Positions 49,751-59,152 of a DNA stretch of 64,000 bases are shown here, piece by piece. The position numbers and the translations under genes are program-made. Position 1 is the first letter of the stretch. Each line of letters begins with the position of its first letter. Under the pieces are notes generated by a model, which had not been told where the DNA came from, searched no databases, and worked only from the letters and a program-made list of their open reading frames with translations. This stretch comes from Sandaracinobacteroides saxicola (GTDB lineage Bacteria > Pseudomonadota > Alphaproteobacteria > Sphingomonadales > Sphingomonadaceae), in NCBI RefSeq assembly GCF_014117445.1, contig NZ_CP059851.1, forward strand, positions 620,001 to 684,000. Reading direction: 5' to 3'.

Positions 49751-50351
49751 GGAGGTCGAGCGCGGCGCCGGTGAGGCGGTCGAGGCTGGCACGGTCGGCA
49801 CCGGCACGGGCACGGACGGCGAGGCTGTGCTGGATGGCGGCGAGCGCGGCGCCCAGGGCATCGACATCGGTTCCGGCGGCAAGCTGTCCGTCCTGCACCG
49901 CGCGCGCCAGGCGGTCGGCAAGCAGGGAATCGATGGTGGCGATTACCTTGGCAAGGGCGTGGCGGATGGCGGGATCGGTGGCGGCTTCGGCCGGTGCGGT
50001 GCAGAGCGCGAGGCAGCCTTCGGGACCGTCGCGGCCGGTGAGATAGAGGCAGGTGGCGGCGTCGAACAGGGCGGCGACGGCGTCGACCACATCGGCCTGC
50101 CGCTCCAGCAGCGGCGGCAGCGCGCTGGCGACGAAGCGGTCGAGGTCGGCAAGGCTGCGCAGGTACATGGCCTGCTTGTCGCCAAAGCCGGCGTAGAGGC
50201 TGGGACGGGCGAGACCGGTGGCGCGCGACAGGTCGTCCAGCGAGGCGGCGGCAAAGCCCTGATGGCGGAATTCGGCGGCGAGCGCGGCCTGCGCGGCGGC
50301 AGGGTCGTAGGCGCGGGGGCGGCCGCGGGGCATTTTTGTATCGTTTCGCAT
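49722..50351 (-). CDS. TetR-family transcriptional regulator
   Basis: A 209-residue regulator; HTH region AQAALAAEFRHQGFAAASLDDLSRATGLARPSLYAGFGDK. It is divergent from the GST gene and probably controls it. Start MRNDTKMPRGRPR at 50351, with ATG 50333 as alternative. The C-terminal end overlaps the convergent ABC permease gene. Confidence 0.93.
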   Translation of the reverse strand: MRNDTKMPRGRPRAYDPAAAQAALAAEFRHQGFAAASLDDLSRATGLARPSLYAGFGDKQAMYLRSLADLDRFVASALPPLLERQADVVDAVAALFDAATCLYLTGRDGPEGCLALCTAPAEAATDPAIRHALAKVIATIDSLLADRLARAVQDGQLAAGTDVDALGAALAAIQHSLAVRARAGADRASLDRLTGAALDLLRRAVSSPA

Positions 50352-50438
50352 AAAATACTTGACCGGCCTCCGGGTACGGCGATATTTTGTGCGAGTCGGT
50401 ATATAAATCGCCGACGGCAATATCAAGGGAGTGAGACG
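50352..50438. promoter_or_regulatory. Divergent promoter/operator of tetR and the GST gene
   Basis: On the plus strand TTGACC (50359-50364) and TATTTT (50383-50388) form a -35/-10 pair with 18-bp spacing. CGGCGAT (50377-50383) and ATCGCCG (50407-50413) form an inverted repeat around the start point, a likely TetR operator. Confidence 0.55.
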
Positions 50439-51044
50439 ATGCGGTTGTATTTTGCCCCCATGGCCTGCTCGCTGGCGGCGCGGATCGCGCTCAACGAGGC
50501 GGGAATTGATGCGGACTATACGCAGGTGAGGCTGGCGGAGCGCCGGACGGCGGAGGGCGAGGATTATCTGGCGATCAACCCCAAGGCGCAGGTGCCGGCG
50601 CTCGGCCTGCCCGATGGCCGGGTGGTGACCGAAGGCCCGGCGGTGTTGCAGCTGATCGCCGACGCCGCGCCGGAGGCCGGCCTGGTGCCCGCGGCGGGCA
50701 CGGCGGCGCGGGTGGAAGTGCAGGCTTGGCTGAATTTCCTGGCGACGGAAATCCACAAGGGGCTGTTCTATCCGCTGTTCCATCCGATGGCGCCGGAAGG
50801 CGCGCGGGATTTCGCGCGGGAGACGGCGATGCCGAAGCTGGCGCATCTGGCGACGCGCGAGTGGCTGGTGGAGCGCTTCAGCATCGCCGACGCCTATCTG
50901 CTGGCGATCCTGAACTGGTTCGAGGCGGGGAAGCTGGACATCCGCGACTGGCCGGTGCTGGCGGCCTGGCGGGAGCGGGTGCGGCAGCGGCCCTCGGTGG
51001 TGGCGGCGCTCAGGGCGGAACTGCCGCTGTACCAGGCCGCATAG
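50439..51044 (+). CDS. Glutathione S-transferase family protein
   Basis: A 201-residue GST: MRLYFAPMACSLAARIALNE (thioredoxin-fold start with the CSLA stretch typical of beta-class or GstB-like enzymes), YLAINPKAQVPALGLPDGRV with the cis-Pro, and the helical C-terminal domain (IADAYLLAILNWFEAGKLDI). It conjugates or isomerises small electrophiles. Divergent from its likely TetR regulator. Confidence 0.92.
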   Translation: MRLYFAPMACSLAARIALNEAGIDADYTQVRLAERRTAEGEDYLAINPKAQVPALGLPDGRVVTEGPAVLQLIADAAPEAGLVPAAGTAARVEVQAWLNFLATEIHKGLFYPLFHPMAPEGARDFARETAMPKLAHLATREWLVERFSIADAYLLAILNWFEAGKLDIRDWPVLAAWRERVRQRPSVVAALRAELPLYQAA

Positions 51045-51090
51045 CATGGGGTGGAAATAGCGGTTGCGAATCGGTATGACCCGGGCATCT

Positions 51091-51123
51091 GGCGGCGTGT
51101 CGCAGCGCCGCCTTTTGCTTTTT
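51091..51123 (+). terminator. Rho-independent terminator between the GST gene and argD
   Basis: Arms GGCGGCG (51091-51097) and CGCCGCC (51106-51112) with an 8-base loop, followed by TTTT-GC-TTTTT. It ends 17 bp before the argD start codon, so it could also be an attenuator-like element in an argD leader. Confidence 0.65.
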
Positions 51124-51140
51124 GAAGGAAAGACCGTCCG

Positions 51141-52328
51141 ATGGCCATCACCCCGCTCATGCCCGTTTATCCCCGGTGCGAGGTGGAGCCGGTGCGCGGC
51201 GAGGGGGCGTGGCTGTTCGATGCCCAGGGGCGCAAATGGCTGGATTTCGCCAGCGGCATCGCGGTCAACCTGCTGGGGCACGGGCATCCGCACCTGACGG
51301 CCGCGATCCAGAAGCAGGCGGCGACGCTGATGCACACGTCGAACCTGTACGGCAGCCCGCAGCAGCGGGCCCTGGCGGAGCGGCTGGTGTCGCTGACCTT
51401 CGCCGACACGGTGTTCTTCACCAATTCCGGCGCCGAGGCGCTGGAGTGCGCGATCAAGACCTGCAAGGCCTATCACTACGCCACGGGCAATCCGCACAAA
51501 TATCGCATCCTGACCTTCAGCAACGCCTTCCATGGCCGCACGCTGGCAACGATCGCCGCGACCGACCAGGAAAAGCTGCGCAAGGGGTTCGAGCCGCTGC
51601 CCGACTGGTTCACCGTGCTGCCGTTCGATGACCTGGCGGCGGCGGAAGCGGCGATCGACGACTCGATCGGCGGCTTCCTGGTGGAGCCGGTACAGGGCGA
51701 GGGCGGCATCCGGCCGGCGAGCCGCGAATTCCTGCACGGGCTGCGCGCGCTGGCGGACAAGCATGGCCTGCTGCTGATGTTCGACGAGGTGCAGTGCGGC
51801 GTGGCGCGGACCGGGACGCTGTTCGCGCATGAGCAATATGGTGTCACGCCCGATGTGATGGCGATCGCCAAGGGCATCGGCGGCGGCTTTCCGGTGGGCG
51901 CCTGCCTGGCGACGGAGCGCGCGGCGGCCGGCATGGTGATCGGCACGCATGGCAGCACCTATGGTGGCAATCCGCTGGCGATGGCGGCCTGCCAGGCGGT
52001 GCTGGATGTCGTGGCCGAGCCGTCCTTCCTGGAGCAGGTGAAGCAGACCGGCGCGCGGCTGCGCGCGGCAATCGAGCAGATGATGCCGAACCACGACCAT
52101 CTGTTCGACCATGTGCGGGGCATGGGGCTGATGCTGGGCATCAAGCTGAAGGCGGACAGCCGGGCCTTCGTGAACCATGCGCGCAGCCATGGCATCCTGC
52201 TGGTGGCCGCCGGCGACAATGTGGTGCGCGTGCTGCCACCACTGAACATCGACGAAAGCCATATCCGCGAGTGCGTGGAGCGGCTGTCCGCGGCGGCGGC
52301 GGCGTTCGAGCTTCCTAAGGCCGCCTGA
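51141..52328 (+). CDS. argD: Acetylornithine aminotransferase
   Basis: A 395-residue PLP enzyme of arginine synthesis. Motifs: [49 protein letters not shown] (Asp215) and [17 protein letters not shown] with Lys244 for PLP. ArgD-family enzymes also act as succinylornithine aminotransferase, and no separate astC gene is seen near the ast genes. Stop and the argF start overlap (TGATG). Confidence 0.95.
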   Translation: MAITPLMPVYPRCEVEPVRGEGAWLFDAQGRKWLDFASGIAVNLLGHGHPHLTAAIQKQAATLMHTSNLYGSPQQRALAERLVSLTFADTVFFTNSGAEALECAIKTCKAYHYATGNPHKYRILTFSNAFHGRTLATIAATDQEKLRKGFEPLPDWFTVLPFDDLAAAEAAIDDSIGGFLVEPVQGEGGIRPASREFLHGLRALADKHGLLLMFDEVQCGVARTGTLFAHEQYGVTPDVMAIAKGIGGGFPVGACLATERAAAGMVIGTHGSTYGGNPLAMAACQAVLDVVAEPSFLEQVKQTGARLRAAIEQMMPNHDHLFDHVRGMGLMLGIKLKADSRAFVNHARSHGILLVAAGDNVVRVLPPLNIDESHIRECVERLSAAAAAFELPKAA

Positions 52329-53245
52329 TGGCGCGGCATTTCCTGAACCTGGCGGATGTCGGTTGCGCCGGACTGCGGGCGTTGCTGGATGCGGCGCATG
52401 CGCGCAAGGCCGCGCGGGCGGGCTGGCCGCAGGGGCGGGTGGATGGCGACGCGCCGCTTGCCGATCATGTGCTGGCGGCGGTGTTCGAAAAGCCATCGAC
52501 CCGCACGCGGCTGAGTTTCGACATCGCGATGCGGCAGCTGGGCGGCGCGACCATCACGCTTGCCGCCGGTGACATGCAGCTGGGCCGGGGCGAGACGGTG
52601 GGGGATACGGCGCGGGCGCTGTCCGGCTATGTCGATGCCATCGCCATCCGCGCGAACCGTCATGCCGATGTCCAGGCCTTGGCGGCGGAGGCGGGCGTGC
52701 CGGTGATCAACGCGCTGACCGACTGGTCCCACCCCTGCCAGATCGTGGCGGATGTGATGACCGTGGAAGAATCGCTGCGCAGCAGCGTGGCGGGGCTGCG
52801 CTGGGCCTGGCTGGGCGACGGCAACAATGTGGCGCACTCGCTGATCGAGGCGGCGGACCTGCTGGGGTTCGAGCTGGCGCTGGCGGTGCCCGAAGGCCAT
52901 GATCCCGATCCCGCCCTGCTGGCGGGTTCGCGGGGGGTGCATGTGACGCGCGATGCGGCGGCGGCGGTGCGTCGGGCCGATGTGGTGGTGACGGATACCT
53001 GGGTGTCGATGGGGCAGGCCGGTGGCGCGGCGAAGATGGCGGCGATGGCGCCCTATCAGGTCACCGCGGCGCTGATGGCGAAAGCCCTGCCGCATGCGGT
53101 TTTCCTGCATTGCCTGCCGGCGCACCGGGGTGAGGAGGTGACGGGGGATGTGATCGACGGCCCGCAGAGCCGGGTGTGGGCGGAGGCGGCCAATCGCGTG
53201 CATGCGCAGAAAGCCATCCTGTTGTGGGCGTTGGGGCGGCTGTGA
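52328..53245 (+). CDS. argF: Ornithine carbamoyltransferase
   Basis: A 305-residue transferase of arginine synthesis. The carbamoyl-phosphate site is [12 protein letters not shown] (Ser57-Thr58-Arg59-Thr60). Also seen are [20 protein letters not shown] (ornithine loop HPCQ) and [18 protein letters not shown]. It follows argD directly and precedes hslO by a GTGA overlap. Confidence 0.96.
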   Translation: MARHFLNLADVGCAGLRALLDAAHARKAARAGWPQGRVDGDAPLADHVLAAVFEKPSTRTRLSFDIAMRQLGGATITLAAGDMQLGRGETVGDTARALSGYVDAIAIRANRHADVQALAAEAGVPVINALTDWSHPCQIVADVMTVEESLRSSVAGLRWAWLGDGNNVAHSLIEAADLLGFELALAVPEGHDPDPALLAGSRGVHVTRDAAAAVRRADVVVTDTWVSMGQAGGAAKMAAMAPYQVTAALMAKALPHAVFLHCLPAHRGEEVTGDVIDGPQSRVWAEAANRVHAQKAILLWALGRL

Positions 53246-54123
53246 GCGACGCCATATTGGGGTTCACCATTCCCGGTCGGGGGGCGAGGGGGCGGCTGGT
53301 GCGGCTGGACGGGGTTTCGGCGGAGATCCTGGCGGCGCATGACTATCCGGCCGCCTGTTCGGCGCTGCTGGGCGAGGCGCTGGCGCTGACAGCGCTGATG
53401 GGCAGCCTGTTGCGGCAGGATGAGGGGCAGGTGACGGTGCAGGCGCAGGCGCAGGGCGGGCCGGTTTCCATGCTGGTGGCGGATTACCGGCCGGTCGGGG
53501 CCATGGCCGAGGTGCGCGGCTATCTGCAGCATGGCGCCGGTGCGGCGACGGGGGCTTCGCTGCCGGACCTGTTCGGCGAGGGCTATCTGGCGATCACGCT
53601 GGAGGCGACGGCGGCGGCCGAGCGCTATCAGGGCATCGTGCCGCTGGAGGGGGCGACGCTGGCGGAGGCGGCGGAAGCCTATTTCAACGGCAGCGAGCAG
53701 TTGCCGACGCTGGTGCGGCTGGCGGCGGCGCCGGGGGCCAATGGCTGGCGGGCGGCCGGGCTGCTGCTGCAGCATCTGCCGCGCGGCGAGGTGGACGCGC
53801 CGCGACTGGGTGTGAGCGGCGACGTGCCGGGGGTGCCGGCGGACTGGGCGCATGTGGCGGCGCTGGCGGGAACGGTGACGGCGGACGAACTGCTGGACGC
53901 CGGCCTGCCGTTCGACGCGCTGCTGTGGCGGCTGTTCAACGAGGATGAGGTGAGGGTGACACCGCCGGTGACAGTGGTGAAGGGCTGCCGCTGCTCGCTG
54001 CCGTATATCCGCGGGGTGCTGGCGGGGTTTCCCGAGGAGGAGCGGCTGGCGATGCGCGGCGACGATGGCCTGATCGGGGTGGATTGCGGCTTTTGCGCCC
54101 GGCGGTTCGAGCTGGCTTTGTAA
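53242..54123 (+). CDS. hslO: Redox-regulated chaperone Hsp33
   Basis: A 293-residue oxidation-activated holdase. The four zinc cysteines are visible as CRC (Cys249, Cys251) and CGFC (Cys282, Cys285) in the last 45 residues, which form the redox switch. The N-terminal part has the Hsp33 pattern [20 protein letters not shown]. Start GTG 53242 overlaps the argF stop. argD-argF-hslO is a common alphaproteobacterial gene order. Confidence 0.95.
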   Translation: MSDAILGFTIPGRGARGRLVRLDGVSAEILAAHDYPAACSALLGEALALTALMGSLLRQDEGQVTVQAQAQGGPVSMLVADYRPVGAMAEVRGYLQHGAGAATGASLPDLFGEGYLAITLEATAAAERYQGIVPLEGATLAEAAEAYFNGSEQLPTLVRLAAAPGANGWRAAGLLLQHLPRGEVDAPRLGVSGDVPGVPADWAHVAALAGTVTADELLDAGLPFDALLWRLFNEDEVRVTPPVTVVKGCRCSLPYIRGVLAGFPEEERLAMRGDDGLIGVDCGFCARRFELAL

Positions 54124-54217
54124 GAAAGCGACAAATCGACGGCAGTAGGCATGATTTTGCGGCATGCCGGGATTGATTCATCCGGCGCGCTGCCCCTTTG
54201 TCGGTCCCATGAACGGG

Positions 54218-54610
54218 ATGAGTCGGATTGCCCTCTTTTGCATGGTGCTGGCGGCGCCCGCGGCGGCGCAGGACCTGGCGCTGCTGCGCGATTTCGTGCC
54301 CGGCGCCTATGAGGCGCGTGAGGTCGGGCAGGATTGGGGCGCGCGCAGCCTGTGCCTGGACCGGCCGGTGCAGCTGCTGTTCGATGGTGATCCGCCGGCG
54401 GCGAAGTGCGAATGGACGGTGCTGGGTGACGAGGCGACCAAGGCGGCGGTCAGCTATCGCTGCAACGGCAAACGCTCCGGCCGCACTGACCTGCGGCGCG
54501 ACGCTGCCGGCGTCTATGTGGTGGATGCGCAGGGGATTGCCGGCGCGCTGCCGTTCGCGCGCAAGAGCGAATATCGGCGGACGGGGGCGTGCCGGGCGCC
54601 GGCGCAGTAG
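54218..54610 (+). CDS. Small exported protein of unknown function
   Basis: A 130-residue protein (133 from ATG 54209) with signal peptide MSRIALFCMVLAAPAAA. The mature part has RSLCLDRPVQLLFDGDPPAA, CEWTVLGDEATKAAVSYRCN and GACRAPAQ, with two likely disulfide-forming cysteines and beta structure. No family is recognised with certainty; it looks like a DUF3617-type periplasmic protein. It is separate from hslO by 94 bp and converges on astB. Confidence 0.7.
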   Translation: MSRIALFCMVLAAPAAAQDLALLRDFVPGAYEAREVGQDWGARSLCLDRPVQLLFDGDPPAAKCEWTVLGDEATKAAVSYRCNGKRSGRTDLRRDAAGVYVVDAQGIAGALPFARKSEYRRTGACRAPAQ

Positions 54611-54614
54611 CTTC

Positions 54615-55901
54615 TCAGCAGCGGAGCGCGTCGGCGGGGATTTGCAGCTGGTCCAGCAGGGCGGCGTGGGCCGCGGCGGTATCGGCCCAGAGCGACGGGT
54701 TGCCGAGGTCGGATGGATTGATCGCCTGGGGCCAATGGGTTTCGACGAGGCGTTCGAGGGCGTCGAGCCGGGCGTCGTCGACCAGGAAGCGCGGGTCCAC
54801 GGCGGCGAGCGCGGCATCGGACAGCGCGACGCGCAGCCGCAGGCAGGCGGGGCCGCCGCCGTTGCGCATCGATTCGCGCAGGTCGAGGATGTGGAGGTGG
54901 GTGATCGGGTTGGCGGGGTCGGCGACGACGCGTTGCAGCCAGGCCCAGACGCTGGGGGTTTCGCGGGCCTCGGCGGGGAGGAACAGCGCCATGCCGTCGG
55001 GCAGGCTCACCAGCGCGGCGTTGAAGACGTAGCTGGCGATGGCATCGGCGAGCGGCACGTCGGCGGCGGGGGCTTCGACGAGGGTGAAGCCGGGGACGCG
55101 GGCCTGAAGCGCGGCGACGAGCCCGTTGCGGTCGTGAAATGCCGTTTCATGGGCGAACAGGACAGACTCGTTGGCGACGGCGACGACATCATTGTGGAAG
55201 GCGCCGGACTGGATGGCGATGTCGGCCTGGCGGGCGAACAGCGCATCACGGGTGCCGTGCTGACGGGCGACGGCCTGGGAAGCGCGGACATGCTGGCGCG
55301 CGGGGAAGGCGCCACCCGCTTCGCCATAGACGAAAACCTGGGTGGCGGGGTCGGCGTGGGTGGCGGCAAGGCGCATGTGGTTGGCGGCGCCTTCGTCGCC
55401 GAAGCAGGGCGGGATGGGCGCGTGCACGGCGAAATGCTGCCGGTCGGCGAAGGCGAGGCGGAGTTGCGCGTGGGTGAAGGCGGCCTCTTGCGCGCGGTGC
55501 GGCATGGTGGCGAGGTTGGCCGGGGTGAAATGGGTGCGGCCATCGCCACTGTCCGGCGCCGGACAGACGGTGGCGGCGTTGGCGGTCCACATGGCGCTGG
55601 CAGACGTTGCCGCGGCGAACAGCGGCGGATCCTCGCGCGCGGCGGTGGCGAGCACGGTGGCGTCGTTGCCGGTGAAGCCGAAACCGCGCAGCCAGGCGGC
55701 GTTGGGGCGGCGGTGGGGGAGGAGCAGCCCCTGGGGGACGCCCAAGGAGACGAGGCGCCGCATCTTGCCGAGGCTCTGGAGCGCGGCGCGGCGCGGCGCG
55801 CTGGTGGCACCGGCGTTGCTGGTGGCGGCGAGGTTGCCGAGGCTGAGGCCGGCATAGTTGTGGCTGGGGCCGACGAGGCCATCGAGATTGAGTTCGCGCA
55901 T
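54615..55901 (-). CDS. astB: N-succinylarginine dihydrolase
   Basis: A 428-residue enzyme of the arginine succinyltransferase pathway. Motifs: MRELNLDGLVGPSHNYAGLS, GFTGNDATVLATAARE (catalytic region), and the C-terminal SMRNGGGPACLRLRV with the nucleophilic Cys. It removes two ammonia and CO2 from succinylarginine. Its start overlaps the astD stop (ATGA). Confidence 0.96.
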   Translation of the reverse strand: MRELNLDGLVGPSHNYAGLSLGNLAATSNAGATSAPRRAALQSLGKMRRLVSLGVPQGLLLPHRRPNAAWLRGFGFTGNDATVLATAAREDPPLFAAATSASAMWTANAATVCPAPDSGDGRTHFTPANLATMPHRAQEAAFTHAQLRLAFADRQHFAVHAPIPPCFGDEGAANHMRLAATHADPATQVFVYGEAGGAFPARQHVRASQAVARQHGTRDALFARQADIAIQSGAFHNDVVAVANESVLFAHETAFHDRNGLVAALQARVPGFTLVEAPAADVPLADAIASYVFNAALVSLPDGMALFLPAEARETPSVWAWLQRVVADPANPITHLHILDLRESMRNGGGPACLRLRVALSDAALAAVDPRFLVDDARLDALERLVETHWPQAINPSDLGNPSLWADTAAAHAALLDQLQIPADALRC

Positions 55902-57301
55902 CAGATCAGCCCTGTGCCGATGGTGGCGGCCGGGGTTTCGGACTCCATGCTGGCGACCGGCCAGGCGCAATAATCGGCGGCATAATAGGCGCTGGGGCGG
56001 TGGTTGCCGGAGAGGCCGATGCCGCCGAAGGGCGCGTTGGAGGCGGCGCCGTTGGTGGGGCGGTTCCAGTTGACGATGCCGGCGCGGCTCTTAGCCCAGA
56101 AATCATCGTAGCGCGCGCGGTCGCCCCCGAGCAGCGCGGCGGAGAGGCCGAAGCGCGTGTTGTTGGCGGCGGCGATGGCCTCGTCCCAATCGGCAACGCG
56201 GGTGACGGTGAGGAGGGGGCCGAAATGTTCCTCGTCGGGCTGGCTTGTGCCGGTGACGTCGATGAGCGCGGGGGTGAGGAAGGGGCGGTCGGGGTCAGGG
56301 CGGGTGAGGGGGCGGATGACCGTGCCGGGCATGGTGGCGGCGGCCGACATCAGCCGCGTGGCGGCGCGGTTGTCGATGACGGGGCCCATGAAGGGTTGGG
56401 GGTCGGCGAACGGTTCACCAATGCGCAGCCGTTCCATCAGTGAAACGACACGGTCGATAAGGTGGGCGTGGGCGCCATCGCGTATGATCAGCCGGCGGGC
56501 GCAGGTGCAGCGCTGGCCGGCTGACAGATAGGCCGACTGGACGATGGTGGCGGCGGCATCGTCGAGATGCGCGGGATCGAGGTCCCAGACGAGGAGCGGG
56601 TTGTTGCCGCCCATTTCGAGCGCCAGGATGCGGTGCGGGGTTTCCGCGAACTGGCGGGCGAGTGCAGAGCCGGTGGGGGCGCTGCCGGTGAAAAGAAGCC
56701 CGTCGATATCGCTGCCGGCGAGTGCGCGGCCGGTGTCGGCGAGGCCGTGGATGACGGTGAGGACGCCTGGGGGCAGGCCGGCGGCGGCCCAGAGCGCGGC
56801 CATGAAATCGGCGGTGGCGGGGGTGAGTTCGGAGGGTTTCAGCACCACGGCGTTGCCGGCGAGCAGGGCGGGCACGATGTGGCCGTTGGGCAGGTGCACC
56901 GGGAAATTGTACGGGCCGAGCACGCCGAGGACGCCGTGCGGTTTGTGGCGGAGTGCCTGGGTGGCGGCGCCGGCGGCGCTGCTGCGTTCGCCGGTGCGTT
57001 CCCTCAGCGCGGTGATGCTGATGTCCACCTTGGCCGCGGTGCTGGCGACCTCGGTGCGGGTTTCCCACAGCGGCTTGCCGGTTTCGCGGGAGATCAGGCG
57101 GGCGAAGGCGTCGGCCTGCTCCTCGACCGCAGCCTTGAAGGCGCGCGCGACCGCGATGCGCGTGTCGAGGCCGGCGGCCCACCAGGCGGGTTGGACGGCG
57201 CGGGCACGGGTGACGACGGCGGCGACCGCGGCAGCGTCGCCGATGGCGCCCTGCCAGATGGTTTCGCCGGTGCAGGGGTCGAAGCTGTTAAAAGATGACA
57301 T
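55901..57301 (-). CDS. astD: Succinylglutamate-semialdehyde dehydrogenase
   Basis: A 466-residue aldehyde dehydrogenase. Motifs: GVLGPYNFPVHLPNGHIVPA, VLKPSELTPATADF, LFTGSAPTGSALARQF, LALEMGGNNPLLVWDLDP (Glu) and YLSAGQRCTCARRL with the catalytic Cys. It oxidises succinylglutamate semialdehyde with NAD+. The start overlaps the 3' end of astA by 14 bp; stop overlaps astB. Confidence 0.96.
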   Translation of the reverse strand: MSSFNSFDPCTGETIWQGAIGDAAAVAAVVTRARAVQPAWWAAGLDTRIAVARAFKAAVEEQADAFARLISRETGKPLWETRTEVASTAAKVDISITALRERTGERSSAAGAATQALRHKPHGVLGVLGPYNFPVHLPNGHIVPALLAGNAVVLKPSELTPATADFMAALWAAAGLPPGVLTVIHGLADTGRALAGSDIDGLLFTGSAPTGSALARQFAETPHRILALEMGGNNPLLVWDLDPAHLDDAAATIVQSAYLSAGQRCTCARRLIIRDGAHAHLIDRVVSLMERLRIGEPFADPQPFMGPVIDNRAATRLMSAAATMPGTVIRPLTRPDPDRPFLTPALIDVTGTSQPDEEHFGPLLTVTRVADWDEAIAAANNTRFGLSAALLGGDRARYDDFWAKSRAGIVNWNRPTNGAASNAPFGGIGLSGNHRPSAYYAADYCAWPVASMESETPAATIGTGLI

Positions 57302-58307
57302 GCGACACATCCTGTCCATCAAGGTCGGCGCTGGCGGGGACGCGCAGCGTGTCGCCGTCGGCGATGCCCAGCGTGACGCGCGCGGTGAAACGTTCGGCTT
57401 CGCCGGCGGCGACCAGGCGGGCTTCGCCGGCGGCGCTGCCGGCGCGGGCGGTGGCGCGCCGCGCGGTGGCGACGCTGGTGATGCGGTCGGTCGCGCATTC
57501 CACCGTCGGCCCGCCATCGAAGATGTCGATATAGCCGTTGTGGACGAAGCCTTCCTTCGCCAGCATGGCGAGGGCCGCGCGGCCGGCGGGGTGGCATTGG
57601 CCGATGACGGCGCGGGCACTTTCGGGCAGCAGCGCGGCATAGACGGCGTGTTTGGGCATCAGGTCGGCGATGAACTGGTTGCCGTGCAGGCTGTTGAACT
57701 TGTCGGCCTCGCGGAAGTCCATGCCGAAGAAGCGGCCGGCGAGACCGTCCCAGAAGGGGCTGTTGCCGGTTTCGTCGATGACGCCGCGCAGCTCGGCGAT
57801 CATGCGGTCGCCGAAGCGGGCGCGGTGGCGGGCGACGAACAGGTAGCGGCTGCGCGCCAGCAGCCGGCCGAGGCCGCCGGTGCGGCGGGCGGGGTGCAGG
57901 AACAGCCCGCCCACTTCGCTGGCGCCGTCATAATCGTTCACCAGGTGCAGCACCTGGGTGGAGAGGGTGCGGCCCAGTTCCTTGCTCTGTTTGGAAAGGG
58001 TGGTGAGCTTGTAGCTGTAGAAGGGCCATTCGACGCCGACGCGGCTGAACAGGCAGGCGGTGCCGGCGATTTCCTGGGTGCGGCGATGGGCGAGGACAAG
58101 CATGTAGAGCTCGTTCTGCGGACCATCGAGGGCGGCGGCGAGGCTTTCCAGCGACCAGTTGATGCGCAGCGCCAGTTCGTCGCGGTCCGGCGGCAGGTTG
58201 GTGAAGCCGCCGCCGGTCAGCTGCGCCAGCGCGTAAAGCGCGTCCACGTCCGACGCGCAGGCGGTGCGGATGTGCCAGTCGTGGAGTTCCCCGATGTCCA
58301 TGGGCAT
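57288..58307 (-). CDS. astA: Arginine N-succinyltransferase
   Basis: A 339-residue enzyme transferring succinyl from succinyl-CoA to arginine. It has FTNLPPDRDELALRINWSLE, EVGGLFLHPARRTGGLGRLL, FFGMDFREADKFNSLHGNQF, PKHAVYAALLPESARAVIGQ and GYIDIFDGGPTVECATDRI, all typical of AstA. Met at 58307 or 58301 are equally possible; upstream open frame is not conserved. First gene of astA-astD-astB; astC and astE are not in this window. Confidence 0.95.
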   Translation of the reverse strand: MPMDIGELHDWHIRTACASDVDALYALAQLTGGGFTNLPPDRDELALRINWSLESLAAALDGPQNELYMLVLAHRRTQEIAGTACLFSRVGVEWPFYSYKLTTLSKQSKELGRTLSTQVLHLVNDYDGASEVGGLFLHPARRTGGLGRLLARSRYLFVARHRARFGDRMIAELRGVIDETGNSPFWDGLAGRFFGMDFREADKFNSLHGNQFIADLMPKHAVYAALLPESARAVIGQCHPAGRAALAMLAKEGFVHNGYIDIFDGGPTVECATDRITSVATARRATARAGSAAGEARLVAAGEAERFTARVTLGIADGDTLRVPASADLDGQDVSHVIF

Positions 58308-58390
58308 GGGTCTTGCCAGAAAGCGCAGCGCAGCGGTAACGATATTCTGAGGTTTCGACCGCAGATTCTGCGGCAATGAAGGGTGTTTCC

Positions 58391-58846
58391 ATGGACAGGA
58401 TCGACCGGCGCATCTTGCTGGCGTTGCAAAATGACGGACGGATGACCAATGCGGCGCTGGCGGAACGGGTGGCGCTGAGCCCGAGCGCCTGCCTGGCGCG
58501 GGTGCGGGCGCTGGAGGAGGCGGGGGTGATCGCCGGCTATCGCGCGGTGGTGGCGGTGGAGAAGATCAGGCCGGCGCTGACCATCTATGGCGAGGTGACG
58601 CTGAAACGGCACCTGCCGGAGGATTTCGCGGCGGTGGAGGCGATGCTGCGCGGCGAACCGCGGGTGCTGGAGGCCGCCGAGATCAGCGGCAAGAGCGACT
58701 ATCTGGTGACCTGCATGGTCGCCGACATGGCGGAGTGGCGGGCGATGACGGCGGAATGGACGGCCGGTCCGTGGCAGATCGAGCGGGTGACGAGCAGCGT
58801 GGCAATGCACCGGACCAAGGCGTTCGCGGGGTTTCCGCTTGGCTGA
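58391..58846 (+). CDS. Lrp/AsnC-family transcriptional regulator
   Basis: A 151-residue regulator: HTH region MDRIDRRILLALQNDGRMTN and LAERVALSPSACLARVRALE, then the RAM ligand domain (VVAVEKIRPALTIYGEVTLK, ISGKSDYLVTCMVADM). It is divergent from astA, so it likely senses arginine or a product and controls the ast genes. ATG 58391 follows AAGGG at 7 bases. An upstream ATG at 58376 would add five residues but lacks a ribosome site. Confidence 0.93.
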   Translation: MDRIDRRILLALQNDGRMTNAALAERVALSPSACLARVRALEEAGVIAGYRAVVAVEKIRPALTIYGEVTLKRHLPEDFAAVEAMLRGEPRVLEAAEISGKSDYLVTCMVADMAEWRAMTAEWTAGPWQIERVTSSVAMHRTKAFAGFPLG

Positions 58847-58847
58847 C

Positions 58848-58873
58848 GCTCCGGCCCGCTGACGGGCCGGAGC
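58848..58873. terminator. Bidirectional hairpin between the Lrp gene and the DUF465 gene
   Basis: Arms GCTCCGGCCC (58848-58857) and GGGCCGGAGC (58864-58873) pair perfectly around a 6-base loop, starting right at the lrp stop and ending 8 bp before the convergent gene's stop. No T-run. Confidence 0.6.
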
Positions 58874-58881
58874 GCGACGCA

Positions 58882-59058
58882 TCAGGCGAAGGCGAGGCTG
58901 CGGTCGATGCCGGTCATGCGGTCCTTGACCTTCAGCTTGGTCTTTTTGAGCCGAGCGAGGCGGACGGCGTCGGGCAGGCGACGCGCCCGTTCGGCCTGGA
59001 TTTCATGGTCGAGCTTCAGGTGCAGGCGGCGCAGATTGGCAATGAGTTTGAATGACAT
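58882..59058 (-). CDS. Small DUF465 (YdcH-like) protein
   Basis: A 58-residue protein, MSFKLIANLRRLHLKLDHEI then QAERARRLPDAVRLARLKKT and KLKVKDRMTG. The pattern of a short helical hairpin with the LKKxKLxxKD end is typical of DUF465, a conserved proteobacterial family of unknown role. The ATG sits 6 bases after GAGAGGG read on the coding strand. It is shorter than common gene-finder cut-offs. Confidence 0.88.
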   Translation of the reverse strand: MSFKLIANLRRLHLKLDHEIQAERARRLPDAVRLARLKKTKLKVKDRMTGIDRSLAFA

Positions 59059-59152
59059 ATCCCTCTCCCGTGGATGACACGTCCCCTGTGGACCGAAAGG
59101 TTGGGAGGTGTCTGGCGGCCTTCAACCCCCCGGCCGGCGAGTTGAGTAAAAT

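Noticed and set aside
49722-52496. 924-codon open frame on the minus strand
   Set aside because: Only the C-terminal 209 residues form a TetR protein; the rest is antisense to the GST gene and argD with low-complexity His/Arg/Gln composition.
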